NCBI RefSeq assembly: GCF_006171285.1
Contig: NZ_CP040893.1
Location: 1-64,000 of the forward strand
From: Leclercia adecarboxylata
GTDB lineage: Bacteria > Pseudomonadota > Gammaproteobacteria > Enterobacterales > Enterobacteriaceae
Length of the DNA stretch: 64,000 bases
Direction of reading: 5' to 3'
Made by a program: the position numbers and the translations under genes. The notes under the pieces are model-generated. The model ran no database searches. It worked only from the letters and a program-made list of their open reading frames with translations, and was not told the origin of the DNA. This document shows positions 50,459 to 57,575 of this stretch, piece by piece; position 1 is the first letter of the stretch; the number at the start of each line of letters is the position of its first letter.

Positions 50459-51229
50459 TTAATCCTCTTTGAGTGCGCTAATAACGCCTGGTGGCATGAT
50501 CGCGGAAATGGCATGCGCCATAACCGGATCGCTGGTCAGGCCAACGGTTAACGTAATGGCGACGGCATTGTTGAGAGATTGCTTTGCCGTGCCTGTCGCC
50601 TGGTTTACCTGGTTTGTGTAATTAGTCGTTAACGTCGTGTTATTAGCGACCGGGGAAAACTGCGCATCGAGCGCGACTACTGCCAGGCGTAAATCCTCAA
50701 CTTGTTTTTCGCTCAGCGCCGGAGTAGGAGCAACTACACCGCCTTCTGGCGGCGTGGCTGGCACCGCGAGCAGGGTATTAATGGATGTCATCGCCTTGAC
50801 GAGATCAGGTGTTCTAACGGCGCTTAGCGCATCGCGCAGCGCCTGGCTTGTAACACGATCATTAAGCGCGGCCACCAGCGGAAAAGCTGGAGGTGGATTT
50901 AGCCGGTTGCCCTTTGCATAGCACTCCCAGCCAATTTTCATCTGCAGTAATTCTGACGGGGTGATATAGGGTTCCAAAGCTTTACTGAATGCCCCGGCTG
51001 CGCTTCCCGCCTGTGTGGCCTGGCTCATATAGCCCGCTATTTTGGCTGTATAGCCAGTAATGGATGCCGGGTAGGGCGTACCCGCCACCAGTAAAGGGGT
51101 AAGAGTTTGTACCAGCGCACCCGCCAGCGTAACGATCTCCCCGCATACGGTAATGGGTAGCGGTGTTACCGCGCCCTGGGCGTTGAGGATGCTGAAAGCC
51201 TCAATTTGTTTGTCGTCGTCTAACATCAT
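50459..51229 (-). CDS. Hypothetical structural-unit protein, 256 aa
   Basis: An Ala/Thr/Pro-rich protein, mostly helical, with no charged clusters and no membrane segment. Two halves are joined by a Pro-rich linker (VPATPPEGGVVAPTPAL near 160). Its start overlaps the PAAR gene stop by 4 bp and the Rz-like gene starts 3 bp after its stop. Co-transcription with a PAAR tip suggests a virion or tail-tip partner. Family not recognised. Confidence 0.6.
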   Translation of the reverse strand: MMLDDDKQIEAFSILNAQGAVTPLPITVCGEIVTLAGALVQTLTPLLVAGTPYPASITGYTAKIAGYMSQATQAGSAAGAFSKALEPYITPSELLQMKIGWECYAKGNRLNPPPAFPLVAALNDRVTSQALRDALSAVRTPDLVKAMTSINTLLAVPATPPEGGVVAPTPALSEKQVEDLRLAVVALDAQFSPVANNTTLTTNYTNQVNQATGTAKQSLNNAVAITLTVGLTSDPVMAHAISAIMPPGVISALKED

Positions 51230-51510
51230 GCCACCTGAAAAAATCCGTCACCGGTTGCCACAACCGAACCGCAGGAAACCGGGTCCGACACGCACACAAT
51301 TGCCTTTCCGTTCACCGTAAACCACGGGCGCGTGGACACGGCCACGCCGCTGTGGGATGAATTGCCGTCTGAGTGGTCCGGGAACAAATTGCCGTCCACC
51401 AGCACGGCCTTGCCATTAATTTTCAAAAATGGCTCGGCCTCGGCGGTTTTACGTGGTGGGAATGCACCGTGCCCTGAACAGATAGAGTCGATAGTGCCTG
51501 CTGCGCTCAT
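51226..51510 (-). CDS. PAAR-type tail spike tip protein
   Basis: A 94-aa protein that would cap the central spike and sharpen it for membrane piercing. It has the PAAR layout: SICSGHGAFPPR near the N-terminus, FLKINGKAVLVDGN, then SHSGVAVSTRPWFTVNGKAI and VCVSDPVSCGSVVATGD, with His and Cys residues suited to bind one metal ion. AGGAGG precedes the ATG and a late-type promoter lies at 51535-51561. The spike itself is encoded at 59743-60399. Confidence 0.8.
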   Translation of the reverse strand: MSAAGTIDSICSGHGAFPPRKTAEAEPFLKINGKAVLVDGNLFPDHSDGNSSHSGVAVSTRPWFTVNGKAIVCVSDPVSCGSVVATGDGFFQVA

Positions 51511-51534
51511 GATGCCTCCTGTAGTGAGAACAGG

Positions 51535-51561
51535 AGTTAGGATAGGGAGGTTGTGGTTTAG
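51535..51561 (-). promoter_or_regulatory. Late-type promoter motif for the PAAR/spanin unit
   Basis: The minus strand reads CTAAACCACAACCTCCC, then TATCCT, between the antitoxin terminator and the PAAR start. Confidence 0.65.
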
Positions 51562-51565
51562 GACA

Positions 51566-51590
51566 TAAAAAAACCCGCCAGCTGGCGGGT
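51566..51590 (-). terminator. Terminator after the toxin-antitoxin operon
   Basis: ACCCGCCAGCTGGCGGGT is a perfect palindrome followed on the minus strand by seven T. Confidence 0.85.
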
Positions 51591-51595
51591 CTTTA

Positions 51596-51970
51596 TTAGT
51601 TCAGCGTTAGCTGGGACGGGCGGCATTCGTACAATTCCGCCAGTTTTGATAACGTGTTTGAACGAGGATTGGCAGATTTTTCCAGTTGGGAAACCGCAGA
51701 CTGCTTAATACCTAATTTCTCGGCAACTTCAACCTGGGACATGCGACGGTAAATGCGCCAGGCGGCCTGCAATGTAACTTGTTCATCTATCATTATGCTG
51801 ATGACATCGTGAGGGATAGTCTCATTATCATCTTCGCGGCTTACGTAAGGGACTGTAACATAGTCATCTTCACGCTCAGCGGCATCTAATAACTCCTGAT
51901 ACATTTCAATAGGAAGAACAGCGGAAGTACGATTTCCGTGTTCATCAAACATAAATTGTACCTTTTGCAT
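51596..51970 (-). CDS. HigA-like antitoxin with HTH domain
   Basis: A 124-aa protein. The N-terminal 50 residues resemble the short partner-binding region of antitoxins (QFMFDEHGNRTSAVLPIEMY). Residues about 78-110 are a Cro/C1-type helix-turn-helix (MSQVEVAEKLGIKQSAVSQL) that should bind the operon operator. It lies 148 bp after the RelE/ParE-like gene in the same direction, toxin first as in higBA. The gap holds a hairpin, so expression may be partly separate. Confidence 0.8.
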   Translation of the reverse strand: MQKVQFMFDEHGNRTSAVLPIEMYQELLDAAEREDDYVTVPYVSREDDNETIPHDVISIMIDEQVTLQAAWRIYRRMSQVEVAEKLGIKQSAVSQLEKSANPRSNTLSKLAELYECRPSQLTLN

Positions 51971-52093
51971 AATCTCTAATCTCTAAGTAAAACTACGGGT
52001 TTAGATACTCATTTTGGGAAATAACTCATCGGTTTTAAGTGTTTAGTTTCTTTGAACACTAGCTTCGCGCCAGGGTTACGGTTATGTGGAAAG

Positions 52094-52112
52094 GGTGGGG
52101 GATCTCCCCACC
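52094..52112 (-). terminator. Hairpin between toxin and antitoxin genes (weak attenuator)
   Basis: GGTGGGG, five bases, CCCCACC; on the minus strand CTTTCC follows, so termination would be partial. Confidence 0.4.
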
Positions 52113-52118
52113 TCAGTC

Positions 52119-52373
52119 CTAGTACGTCTTACTGGTTCTACGCAAAATTTCCTGAATTTCGATAATCTTAGGTGCTTTATCTAACTCGAAGATAACTCTA
52201 TAAGGACCGATAGTTATTCGGTACTTAAACTCCATGCCAGCCAACTTTCTGATATCCAGATTCACCGCAGGAAAATCAGTTAACATCCCGATCTTATCCT
52301 TGATGGTTTTTTGGTACCGGGTATCTATTTTGACTAACTGGTGAAGCGCGCATTTAGTCCATTCAACTTTCAC
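52119..52373 (-). CDS. RelE/ParE-type toxin
   Basis: An 84-aa basic protein with the RelE-fold pattern: VEWTKCALHQLVKIDTRY, then IKDKIGMLTDFP, then LAGMEFKYRITIGPYRVIFE and IIEIQEILRRTSKTY. RelE-type members cut mRNA on the ribosome; ParE-type poison gyrase, and which applies here cannot be told. I chose the GTG at 52373 with GGGAG six bases upstream over the earlier GTG at 52400. A good promoter and a palindromic operator lie upstream. Confidence 0.82.
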   Translation of the reverse strand: MKVEWTKCALHQLVKIDTRYQKTIKDKIGMLTDFPAVNLDIRKLAGMEFKYRITIGPYRVIFELDKAPKIIEIQEILRRTSKTY

Positions 52374-52417
52374 CGTAAACTCCCAATTTTGAAAGCACAC
52401 CCCTATGGGATAATCAA

Positions 52418-52446
52418 AATATAAGTCTAAACCCTTATCCTGTCAA
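52418..52446 (-). promoter_or_regulatory. Promoter of the toxin-antitoxin operon
   Basis: The minus strand has TTGACA (52446-52441), a 17-bp spacer, and TATATT (52423-52418): near-ideal sigma-70 boxes 45 bp upstream of the toxin start. Confidence 0.85.
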
Positions 52447-52449
52447 CTT

Positions 52450-52473
52450 AAACCTTATATTAATATAAGGTTT
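52450..52473. promoter_or_regulatory. 24-bp perfect palindrome, likely antitoxin operator
   Basis: AAACCTTATATT followed by its exact complement AATATAAGGTTT, 3 bp upstream of the -35 box. A related half-site (AAACCCTTAT) lies in the promoter spacer. Confidence 0.7.
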
Positions 52474-52502
52474 TTGGTCTGGCTACAAGCGGTTGTTCGT
52501 GA

Positions 52503-52799
52503 GGTGCTTCGCTTGGATTTAAGCGTTACATACTGCTATTTCTTGCAAATCGGAAACCGATTGTTATATTTGCCCCCGCAGGCCACATAGCCTGTCGGGC
52601 GTGGAAACCCGGAAATGCGAAAGACGGCATATGGCGAGAATATCGCCTGATTTTATGCCGTTGCGTCAGCGTACCTAAACGGCACAGATCCGTGCGAATT
52701 ATGGTGGCGCTGGCAGGGCAGCTTTCGGGCTGGCCGGTATTCTTTCGCGCCGGTATTTCCACTCCTGTCAGTGTCACCACCATTTTTTTGTGGACGTAA
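52503..52799 (+). CDS. Ash/Icd-like open frame
   Basis: The plus frame is open from 52503 to the stop at 52797-52799. Its end, starting at an ATG at 52701 (MVALAGQLSGWPVF, GISTPVSVTTI), matches the widespread Ash / Icd-like family of enterobacterial phages. The ash gene of P4 and icd of P1 lie in immunity regions processed to antisense RNAs (CI or C4). There is no ATG for a longer product, so either a 32-aa peptide from 52701 or a regulatory RNA may be the real output. The minus-strand frame over this region is likely its mirror. Confidence 0.45.
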   Translation, partial: GASLGFKRYILLFLANRKPIVIFAPAGHIACRAWKPGNAKDGIWREYRLILCRCVSVPKRHRSVRIMVALAGQLSGWPVFFRAGISTPVSVTTIFLWT

Positions 52800-52840
52800 A
52801 TACCTGGTGGTGATCGCAATACCAACCGAGGAATTTTACC

Positions 52841-53092
52841 GTGTCGCACCTTCCCCCCATAAAACACCCTTTGTTCGCCCTCCCTGGCGAGTCTGGCCTG
52901 GATATAAACGCCGCAATAAATGGCCTCTTTTTTATCAGCGCTTCAAAATACTGCCGACGTGAATGCTGGAATCCTGCAGAACATGTCACCCTCGAAGGTG
53001 ACGATATGATTTTTAACGATGTAGCTGGTGGCCGCTGTGCATACCTGCCTTCTGTCGCTGACCAGCAAGCCTTTGACTGGCATCTGATTTAA
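52841..53092 (+). CDS. Hypothetical protein after the Ash-like locus, 83 aa
   Basis: Starts at a GTG with GAGG ten bases upstream and ends before the partition promoter. The product is soluble, with a Cys-x8-like pair and an acidic C-terminal half; no family recognised. In P1 and P4 the gene after such loci is under control of the antisense RNA, so the position suggests regulated expression. Its reality rests on context and the ribosome site. Confidence 0.45.
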   Translation: MSHLPPIKHPLFALPGESGLDINAAINGLFFISASKYCRRECWNPAEHVTLEGDDMIFNDVAGGRCAYLPSVADQQAFDWHLI

Positions 53093-53118
53093 TCCCTCTC
53101 ATATCCCTGCTAAAAGTA

Positions 53119-53193
53119 TTGCCAGCGTCATAGTGTCGTACCATAATGCAGTGTGACTGTATGACACTATTACACAATGACAGTGTGACAATG
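53119..53193 (+). promoter_or_regulatory. parA promoter with dispersed element copy E (centromere candidate)
   Basis: TTGCCA (53119-53124), a 17-bp spacer, CATAAT (53142-53147). The predicted start lies on TGACTGTATGAC (53154-53165), followed by TGACAGTGTGACA and preceded by TCATAGTGTC in the spacer. Type Ib partition operons have their centromere and operator in just this place. Confidence 0.65.
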
Positions 53194-53201
53194 GGGGCGG
53201 C

Positions 53202-53828
53202 ATGATTATTTTAGTAGGCTCACAAAAAGGTGGGGTGGGTAAATCCACGCTGGCCGTGAGCATAGGCTCTTTCCTGATGTCGTTAGGACATCGCGTTATC
53301 ATCGTTGATGCAGACGATCAGCAATCAGTAATGGCCTGGTATAACAGCAGGAGCGAAGACCTGCCGCATATCCCGGTGGTGTCAGCATCCGGGAAGATTA
53401 AAAATATGCTGCTGGAGCACGACCAGCATTACGATTACGTTATTGCTGATTGTGCCGGACGTGATAGCCAGGAACTCCGATCCGGCCTGATGGCCGCAGA
53501 CGTATTCCTTTCCCCGCTGCGCCCATCTCAGATGGATCTGGATACCATGCCTCACCTTTGCGACGTGTTCACAAACGCGCAGGAGTTTAATGAGAAAATG
53601 CGCGGCTGGCTGGTGTTAAACATGACGCCAACCAATATGTTTATTGATGAGGGGAACCAGGCAGCGGACGTGCTGAAAGACTTCCCTACTATGTCGCAGG
53701 CACAGACGCGTATATGCGATCGCAAAGTGTTTCGTGATACCTGGGCATCCAGCACAACCATTTTTGAAGCGGAAAACGACAAGGCAAAAGCCGAGGTCCG
53801 TGCTTTGGTAGAAGAGGTGATTCTGTGA
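53202..53828 (+). CDS. parA: ParA, small type Ib partition ATPase
   Basis: Segregates plasmid copies. A 208-aa ParF-type ParA lacking the N-terminal DNA-binding domain of P1 ParA. The deviant Walker A KGGVGKST is at about residues 9-16, Walker A' IIVDADDQQS near 38, and Walker B VIADCAGRDSQ near 80. GGGG lies six bases before the ATG. The stop overlaps the start of the small partner gene. P1 itself has the unrelated, longer type Ia ParA, so this module was exchanged. Confidence 0.92.
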   Translation: MIILVGSQKGGVGKSTLAVSIGSFLMSLGHRVIIVDADDQQSVMAWYNSRSEDLPHIPVVSASGKIKNMLLEHDQHYDYVIADCAGRDSQELRSGLMAADVFLSPLRPSQMDLDTMPHLCDVFTNAQEFNEKMRGWLVLNMTPTNMFIDEGNQAADVLKDFPTMSQAQTRICDRKVFRDTWASSTTIFEAENDKAKAEVRALVEEVIL

Positions 53829-54115
53829 GAAATCGTGTGAATGACGTGCCTAAAAGACGCACCGAGGACGAATTTGTTGATGCTGGAACAGCGATCCCCT
53901 CACAAGTGAAGGCCAGTGCAAAGGCCAGAACCAAGAGCAAGCCTGTTACGGTGTCACTGACAGATGCCTACCTTAACCAGATCGTCACGCACCTGCAGCA
54001 TGCGGCGTCCGAAGGTGAAGTAACGCTGACGCGTACTCATGTTATTAAAGCTGGCCTGTTGGCGCTGGGTGAACTGTCACCCGATCAGGTCATGGCGCTT
54101 ATGCGCAAAGCATAA
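53825..54115 (+). CDS. ParG-like centromere-binding protein
   Basis: A 96-aa partner of ParA that would bind the centromere and repress the operon. The N-terminal 45 residues are basic and flexible (RASAKARTKSK pattern). The C-terminal half reads as a ribbon-helix-helix: PVTVSLTDAYLNQIVTHL then LTRTHVIKAGLLALGEL. The GTG start overlaps the parA stop, with GAGGTG upstream. RHH proteins of this class bind short tandem repeats, which fits the 8-bp arrays in this window. Confidence 0.82.
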   Translation: MRNRVNDVPKRRTEDEFVDAGTAIPSQVKASAKARTKSKPVTVSLTDAYLNQIVTHLQHAASEGEVTLTRTHVIKAGLLALGELSPDQVMALMRKA

Positions 54116-54120
54116 AAAGG

Positions 54121-54141
54121 GGCCGCTAACGCGGCCTTTTT
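54121..54141 (+). terminator. Terminator of the parA operon
   Basis: GGCCGC, TAAC, GCGGCC, then TTTTT. It ends 6 bp after the ParG-like gene. Confidence 0.88.
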
Positions 54142-54259
54142 AATTAGATAAGCGGGTACAGACGGCGTGATGTAGTGCAGCAAATGTTACAGAGTTATCT
54201 TGACTAACACGCTATGTCGATAGTGAATACTAACTAAATAACAGAACGGCGAGAATGTT

Positions 54260-54712
54260 ATGGAACCAGAATTTCTTTATAGAGGGTATGACTGTCGCAA
54301 AACGTTGGAGCAAACAATGGCTCCTAAATGGTCTAAAAATGGTCCAGAAAGTGAAGCGCAGTTTGGGGATGAAAGAGTACAGTGTGGTGACATGGACTTC
54401 ACATACGGCTCTAACATCGTCAATACTATTCACTCTCATGAATATGGAGGGAATGGTGATCCATCCCCCGGAATATCCACTACACCGAACTTTGAAATTG
54501 CACGTAAATATGCTTTAGGTAGAGAAAAAAACTTAAACGGACATGTCATAAAATTTTCGGTATCCGCCCTTAAAGAAGCAGGCGTTATAATTCTTAGGGT
54601 AAATGAGGTATTAAATTGTCCATCGAAACCAGACGATGATGAACATTGGATTTATTTCCAAGGTTCTTTCCCCATGGAAGCCATTGTGGAAGAAATAGAA
54701 GTTACCCATTGA
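54260..54712 (+). CDS. ADP-ribosyltransferase-like accessory protein
   Basis: A 150-aa AT-rich gene in its own unit. The product shows a pattern like mono-ADP-ribosyltransferases: FLYRGYD at residues 5-11 (the Arg strand), PGISTTPNFEIARKYALG near 70-88 (the Ser-Thr-Ser strand and helix), and a C-terminal GSFPMEAIVEEIEV with Glu residues. Such enzymes modify host proteins or nucleic acids with NAD. It could be a host-takeover, defence or toxin protein. The fold call is mine from motifs; the catalytic Glu is not certain. The gaps 54142-54259 and 54713-54849 hold no gene I can support. Confidence 0.5.
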   Translation: MEPEFLYRGYDCRKTLEQTMAPKWSKNGPESEAQFGDERVQCGDMDFTYGSNIVNTIHSHEYGGNGDPSPGISTTPNFEIARKYALGREKNLNGHVIKFSVSALKEAGVIILRVNEVLNCPSKPDDDEHWIYFQGSFPMEAIVEEIEVTH

Positions 54713-54849
54713 TTTTAAATGAGAAAGTTTTCGTTTGTTGGCAATTGTGAAGCTTTATAAACGCCAGAACCGTATGCAGGTGGACTTGCATGTACAATTC
54801 TTAGGGGGCGGCGGCACAGCAATGTACCGCTGCTACCTGAAGGATCTCC

Positions 54850-55473
54850 TCAGTCAAGGCGTTTCAACTGCATGCGTAGGCTGCGAATTTCATTGCGGTA
54901 TGCGCGATCCTGCTTTTCGTACTCAATAATTTGTGTAGCCTGCTGGCTGTTAAGACGCATGTACCCGCGCTGCTCCTGCAATAGTGCATCAGGATCTCCC
55001 ACGCGGTGAACCAGATAGGCCAGCAAGCTACGCTCCACGTCCTTGTTACAGTCATGCCGCCATAGGTCTACCAGCGGCCTGTCACCGCCCCAGCTGCTGC
55101 CCACCAGACAGCAGATATGACCGGCCATCAGTTTGACGTGTCCGCGCTTGTTCACCCATAACAGACCCCAGCGCTCCGGCAGGTCATCCAAGGTGATCAC
55201 TCCTTCCGGGCACATGTAATACCTGAAATCGCCCAGTCCGCCTGCCTGACGGTGCGGCTTATGTTTATCGCGCAGGAAGTCAGACCGGCTTATCTTAACT
55301 TCCACCAGCACACTGCCGCCATCCCAATCCCAGCGATAGCCCCACGCATCAGCCCGTTCGCTGTCGCCTAACGCGCCGACTTCAACAAAAGCGATTTTGC
55401 ACCCTGGCCCTTTGGCACTTTGGGCACGCAGAAGCCAGCGCTTTGCTATCTGGTTTAAGTCGCTATGGGTCAT
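54850..55473 (-). CDS. MmcB-like PD-(D/E)XK nuclease
   Basis: A 207-aa protein with the MmcB-type pattern: CKIAFVEVGALGDSERADAWG near 25-45 supplies the Asp, and VLVEVKISRSDFLRDKHKPH near 55-75 the E-x-K. RYYMCPEGVITLDDLPERWGLLW follows. Members are thought to act in DNA repair or recombination. A C-terminal coiled helix follows. Its start overlaps the methyltransferase stop, so it is translated with the DNA-modification genes. Substrate unknown. Confidence 0.72.
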   Translation of the reverse strand: MTHSDLNQIAKRWLLRAQSAKGPGCKIAFVEVGALGDSERADAWGYRWDWDGGSVLVEVKISRSDFLRDKHKPHRQAGGLGDFRYYMCPEGVITLDDLPERWGLLWVNKRGHVKLMAGHICCLVGSSWGGDRPLVDLWRHDCNKDVERSLLAYLVHRVGDPDALLQEQRGYMRLNSQQATQIIEYEKQDRAYRNEIRSLRMQLKRLD

Positions 55474-57575
55474 CCCAGCACCCCCATGATATCCACTGCC
55501 ACTTTTCGCTTATCGCCTTTGCACGACATCGAGCGGCGCGCAAACAAATCATGGATCTTGAACCCGGCTTTTTTGTAGGCTTCAATCAGCTCTGGATGTG
55601 CTGAGTTGGTCACAATCACCCGCGCGCCACGCTGGTGGGCCGCAACCATTTCATTCAGCAGCTGCCACTGGTGCTCATCGGTAAATGGCACCGTTGTGTA
55701 TTGGGTGAACCCGGACGTATCCGGGAGTGACATATACGGCGGATCGCAAAATACCACGTCGCCTTTACCTGCCAGGCGGATCGTATCCACGAATGAGCGG
55801 CACACGAACTCACAGCGCTGCGCCAGCGAAGCAAAACCTACCAGCTCGTCATTAGGGAAGTAGGGGGCTTTGTATTTGCCAAACCCCACGTTGTACTCAC
55901 CTTTGAGGTTGTAGCGCATCAGCCCGTTAAACGAGTGCCGGTTAATATATAAAAATGCGGCCGCACGCTCATGCGGGGTGTAGCGGATACCGTTAAACCG
56001 GGATCGGATATCAAGAAAAGCGTCGTTGCTGTTACCGGAAGCGAACATGAGTCGCGCTTTTTCGATCACGCGCGCAGGTTCCGCCTGTAGAGCCAGATAA
56101 AGGTTTATCAGGTCAGTGCTGGTATCGCTGAGAAGGTAGCGGTTAAAGCCTGTCGCATTCAGGAAGATTGAGCCAGCGCCCACGAACGGTTCGATAAGGC
56201 GTTCACCGGTACCGATAAAAGGCATGATCTGATCCAGCTGTGAGAATTTCCCGCCCGCCCACTTCAAAAAAGGCTTGTTACGATCTGGCTTTTCACTGGC
56301 ATTTTTTTTGCTGGCGCGCGTGCGTGCCGGCGTTGCCGTTTCGGTCATGTTTTCAGTCCATTGGTTTTCAGAAAGAGTGCTTTTAATGCGGGTCATGATC
56401 CAGCGCATAACAGGCACGGCCATCGAGTTGCCGATCGCCCGGTAACGCGGACCGTCCTGTGCTGGCTTACCCTTGTAGGGGATATCAGTATGAGACTCAG
56501 GGAAGCCCTGCAGGCGCTCACATTCCAGCGGCATGAGACGGCGCACCATCAGGCTATCTGTCATGCAAACAGCGGTAGGGTTGTGCGCCTGAATGGTCTG
56601 GCTGGCCTTGCCGTTGCCGGACTGAAACTGCGTGCCTGACATATGAGCCGGGAAAGTGATCAGGGTTTCTGTGTCAAAGTCGATCCGCTGGTTGCTGGTT
56701 GTCAGCGTAGTAGAAACGTTGATGGCACCGGCAGTATTACCGCCGCCGTATGCTGCAGGGATTAGATGTCCTGCTTGTGCCTGGTTGTCGTCTGCGCCGA
56801 CGACTCCAACGCCATTTTTAGTAAGGGTGGAAGCAATCTCCCCCGGTTGACTGCGCGGCGTAATATCCCGGCGCACGCCGTCGAACTCAGCAAGTATTTT
56901 GAGGGGATCGAATCCTTTTCGAGAACTTGCGATAACGAAACAACGGCGGCGTCGTTGGGCCACTCCGAAGTGTTGGGCATTGAGGATTCGCCAGGCCACT
57001 GCTCGTTGCTGTCCATAAGCACCACCAGCGTTTGCCCACTTTGGAGCATGCTGACCGGTCGATTTGCGCCAGCGCCAGAATTTGCTGTTTTTGCCCGGTT
57101 TAGGTCGTGAACCAGGTTCGATTGCTTCATCTGCGCCAGCCAGTCCGGCAATGAAGTTTCCGAATGCGTTATCCTGGCTTGTGAGGACGCCCGGGACGTT
57201 TTCCCAGACGATAATGCAGGGCGGTTTACCTGCGGCTTTTCTAACGTCGTCGATGGCATTTGCCAGCTCCACAAAAGCTAAAGTTAACTGCCCGCGCGCA
57301 TCGGATAAGCCTTTGCGCAGCCCGGCAATGCTGAATGCCTGACAGGGAGTGCCCCCTACCAGAATATCGGGCGCTTCCACTTTACCCGCACGGATCGCGG
57401 CGGCAATTTTGGTCATATCGCCCAGATTGGTGATGTGCGGCCAATGGTGCGCCAGCACGGCGGAGGGGAATTTTTCAATTTCGGCGAACCAGGCCGGATT
57501 CAGGCCCAGCGTCTCCCAGGCTACGCTGGCCGCTTCAATACCGCTGCAGACTGATCCATAACTCAGCTGGTGCAT
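55470..57575 (-). CDS. Fused C5-cytosine / N6-adenine (Dcm-Dam type) methyltransferase
   Basis: A 701-aa two-enzyme protein. The N-terminal 400 residues are a C5-cytosine methyltransferase: motif I YGSVCSGIEAA, motif IV GGTPCQAFSIAG with the catalytic Cys near residue 78, motif VI ENVPG, motif VIII QRRRRCFVIA, motif X YRAIGNSMAVPV near 385. A basic linker follows. The C-terminal 270 residues are a Dam-type enzyme: PFLKWAGGKFSQL, LIEPFVGAGSIFL, and DPPYMS. It should mark phage DNA at two kinds of site, against host restriction. Order is RdgC, N4/N6 methylase, this gene, nuclease, all overlapping. Confidence 0.9.
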   Translation of the reverse strand: MHQLSYGSVCSGIEAASVAWETLGLNPAWFAEIEKFPSAVLAHHWPHITNLGDMTKIAAAIRAGKVEAPDILVGGTPCQAFSIAGLRKGLSDARGQLTLAFVELANAIDDVRKAAGKPPCIIVWENVPGVLTSQDNAFGNFIAGLAGADEAIEPGSRPKPGKNSKFWRWRKSTGQHAPKWANAGGAYGQQRAVAWRILNAQHFGVAQRRRRCFVIASSRKGFDPLKILAEFDGVRRDITPRSQPGEIASTLTKNGVGVVGADDNQAQAGHLIPAAYGGGNTAGAINVSTTLTTSNQRIDFDTETLITFPAHMSGTQFQSGNGKASQTIQAHNPTAVCMTDSLMVRRLMPLECERLQGFPESHTDIPYKGKPAQDGPRYRAIGNSMAVPVMRWIMTRIKSTLSENQWTENMTETATPARTRASKKNASEKPDRNKPFLKWAGGKFSQLDQIMPFIGTGERLIEPFVGAGSIFLNATGFNRYLLSDTSTDLINLYLALQAEPARVIEKARLMFASGNSNDAFLDIRSRFNGIRYTPHERAAAFLYINRHSFNGLMRYNLKGEYNVGFGKYKAPYFPNDELVGFASLAQRCEFVCRSFVDTIRLAGKGDVVFCDPPYMSLPDTSGFTQYTTVPFTDEHQWQLLNEMVAAHQRGARVIVTNSAHPELIEAYKKAGFKIHDLFARRSMSCKGDKRKVAVDIMGVLG

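Noticed and set aside
52526..52867. Minus-strand 113-codon frame over the Ash-like locus
   Set aside because: It is the complement of the plus-strand Ash-like reading and has no clear ribosome site; kept as a possibility only.
29122..53193. Dispersed CTGTAT/ATACAG elements as LexA boxes
   Set aside because: LexA boxes need CTGT-N8-ACAG. Only 45677-45696 has that spacing; the others have 3 or more than 20 bases between halves.
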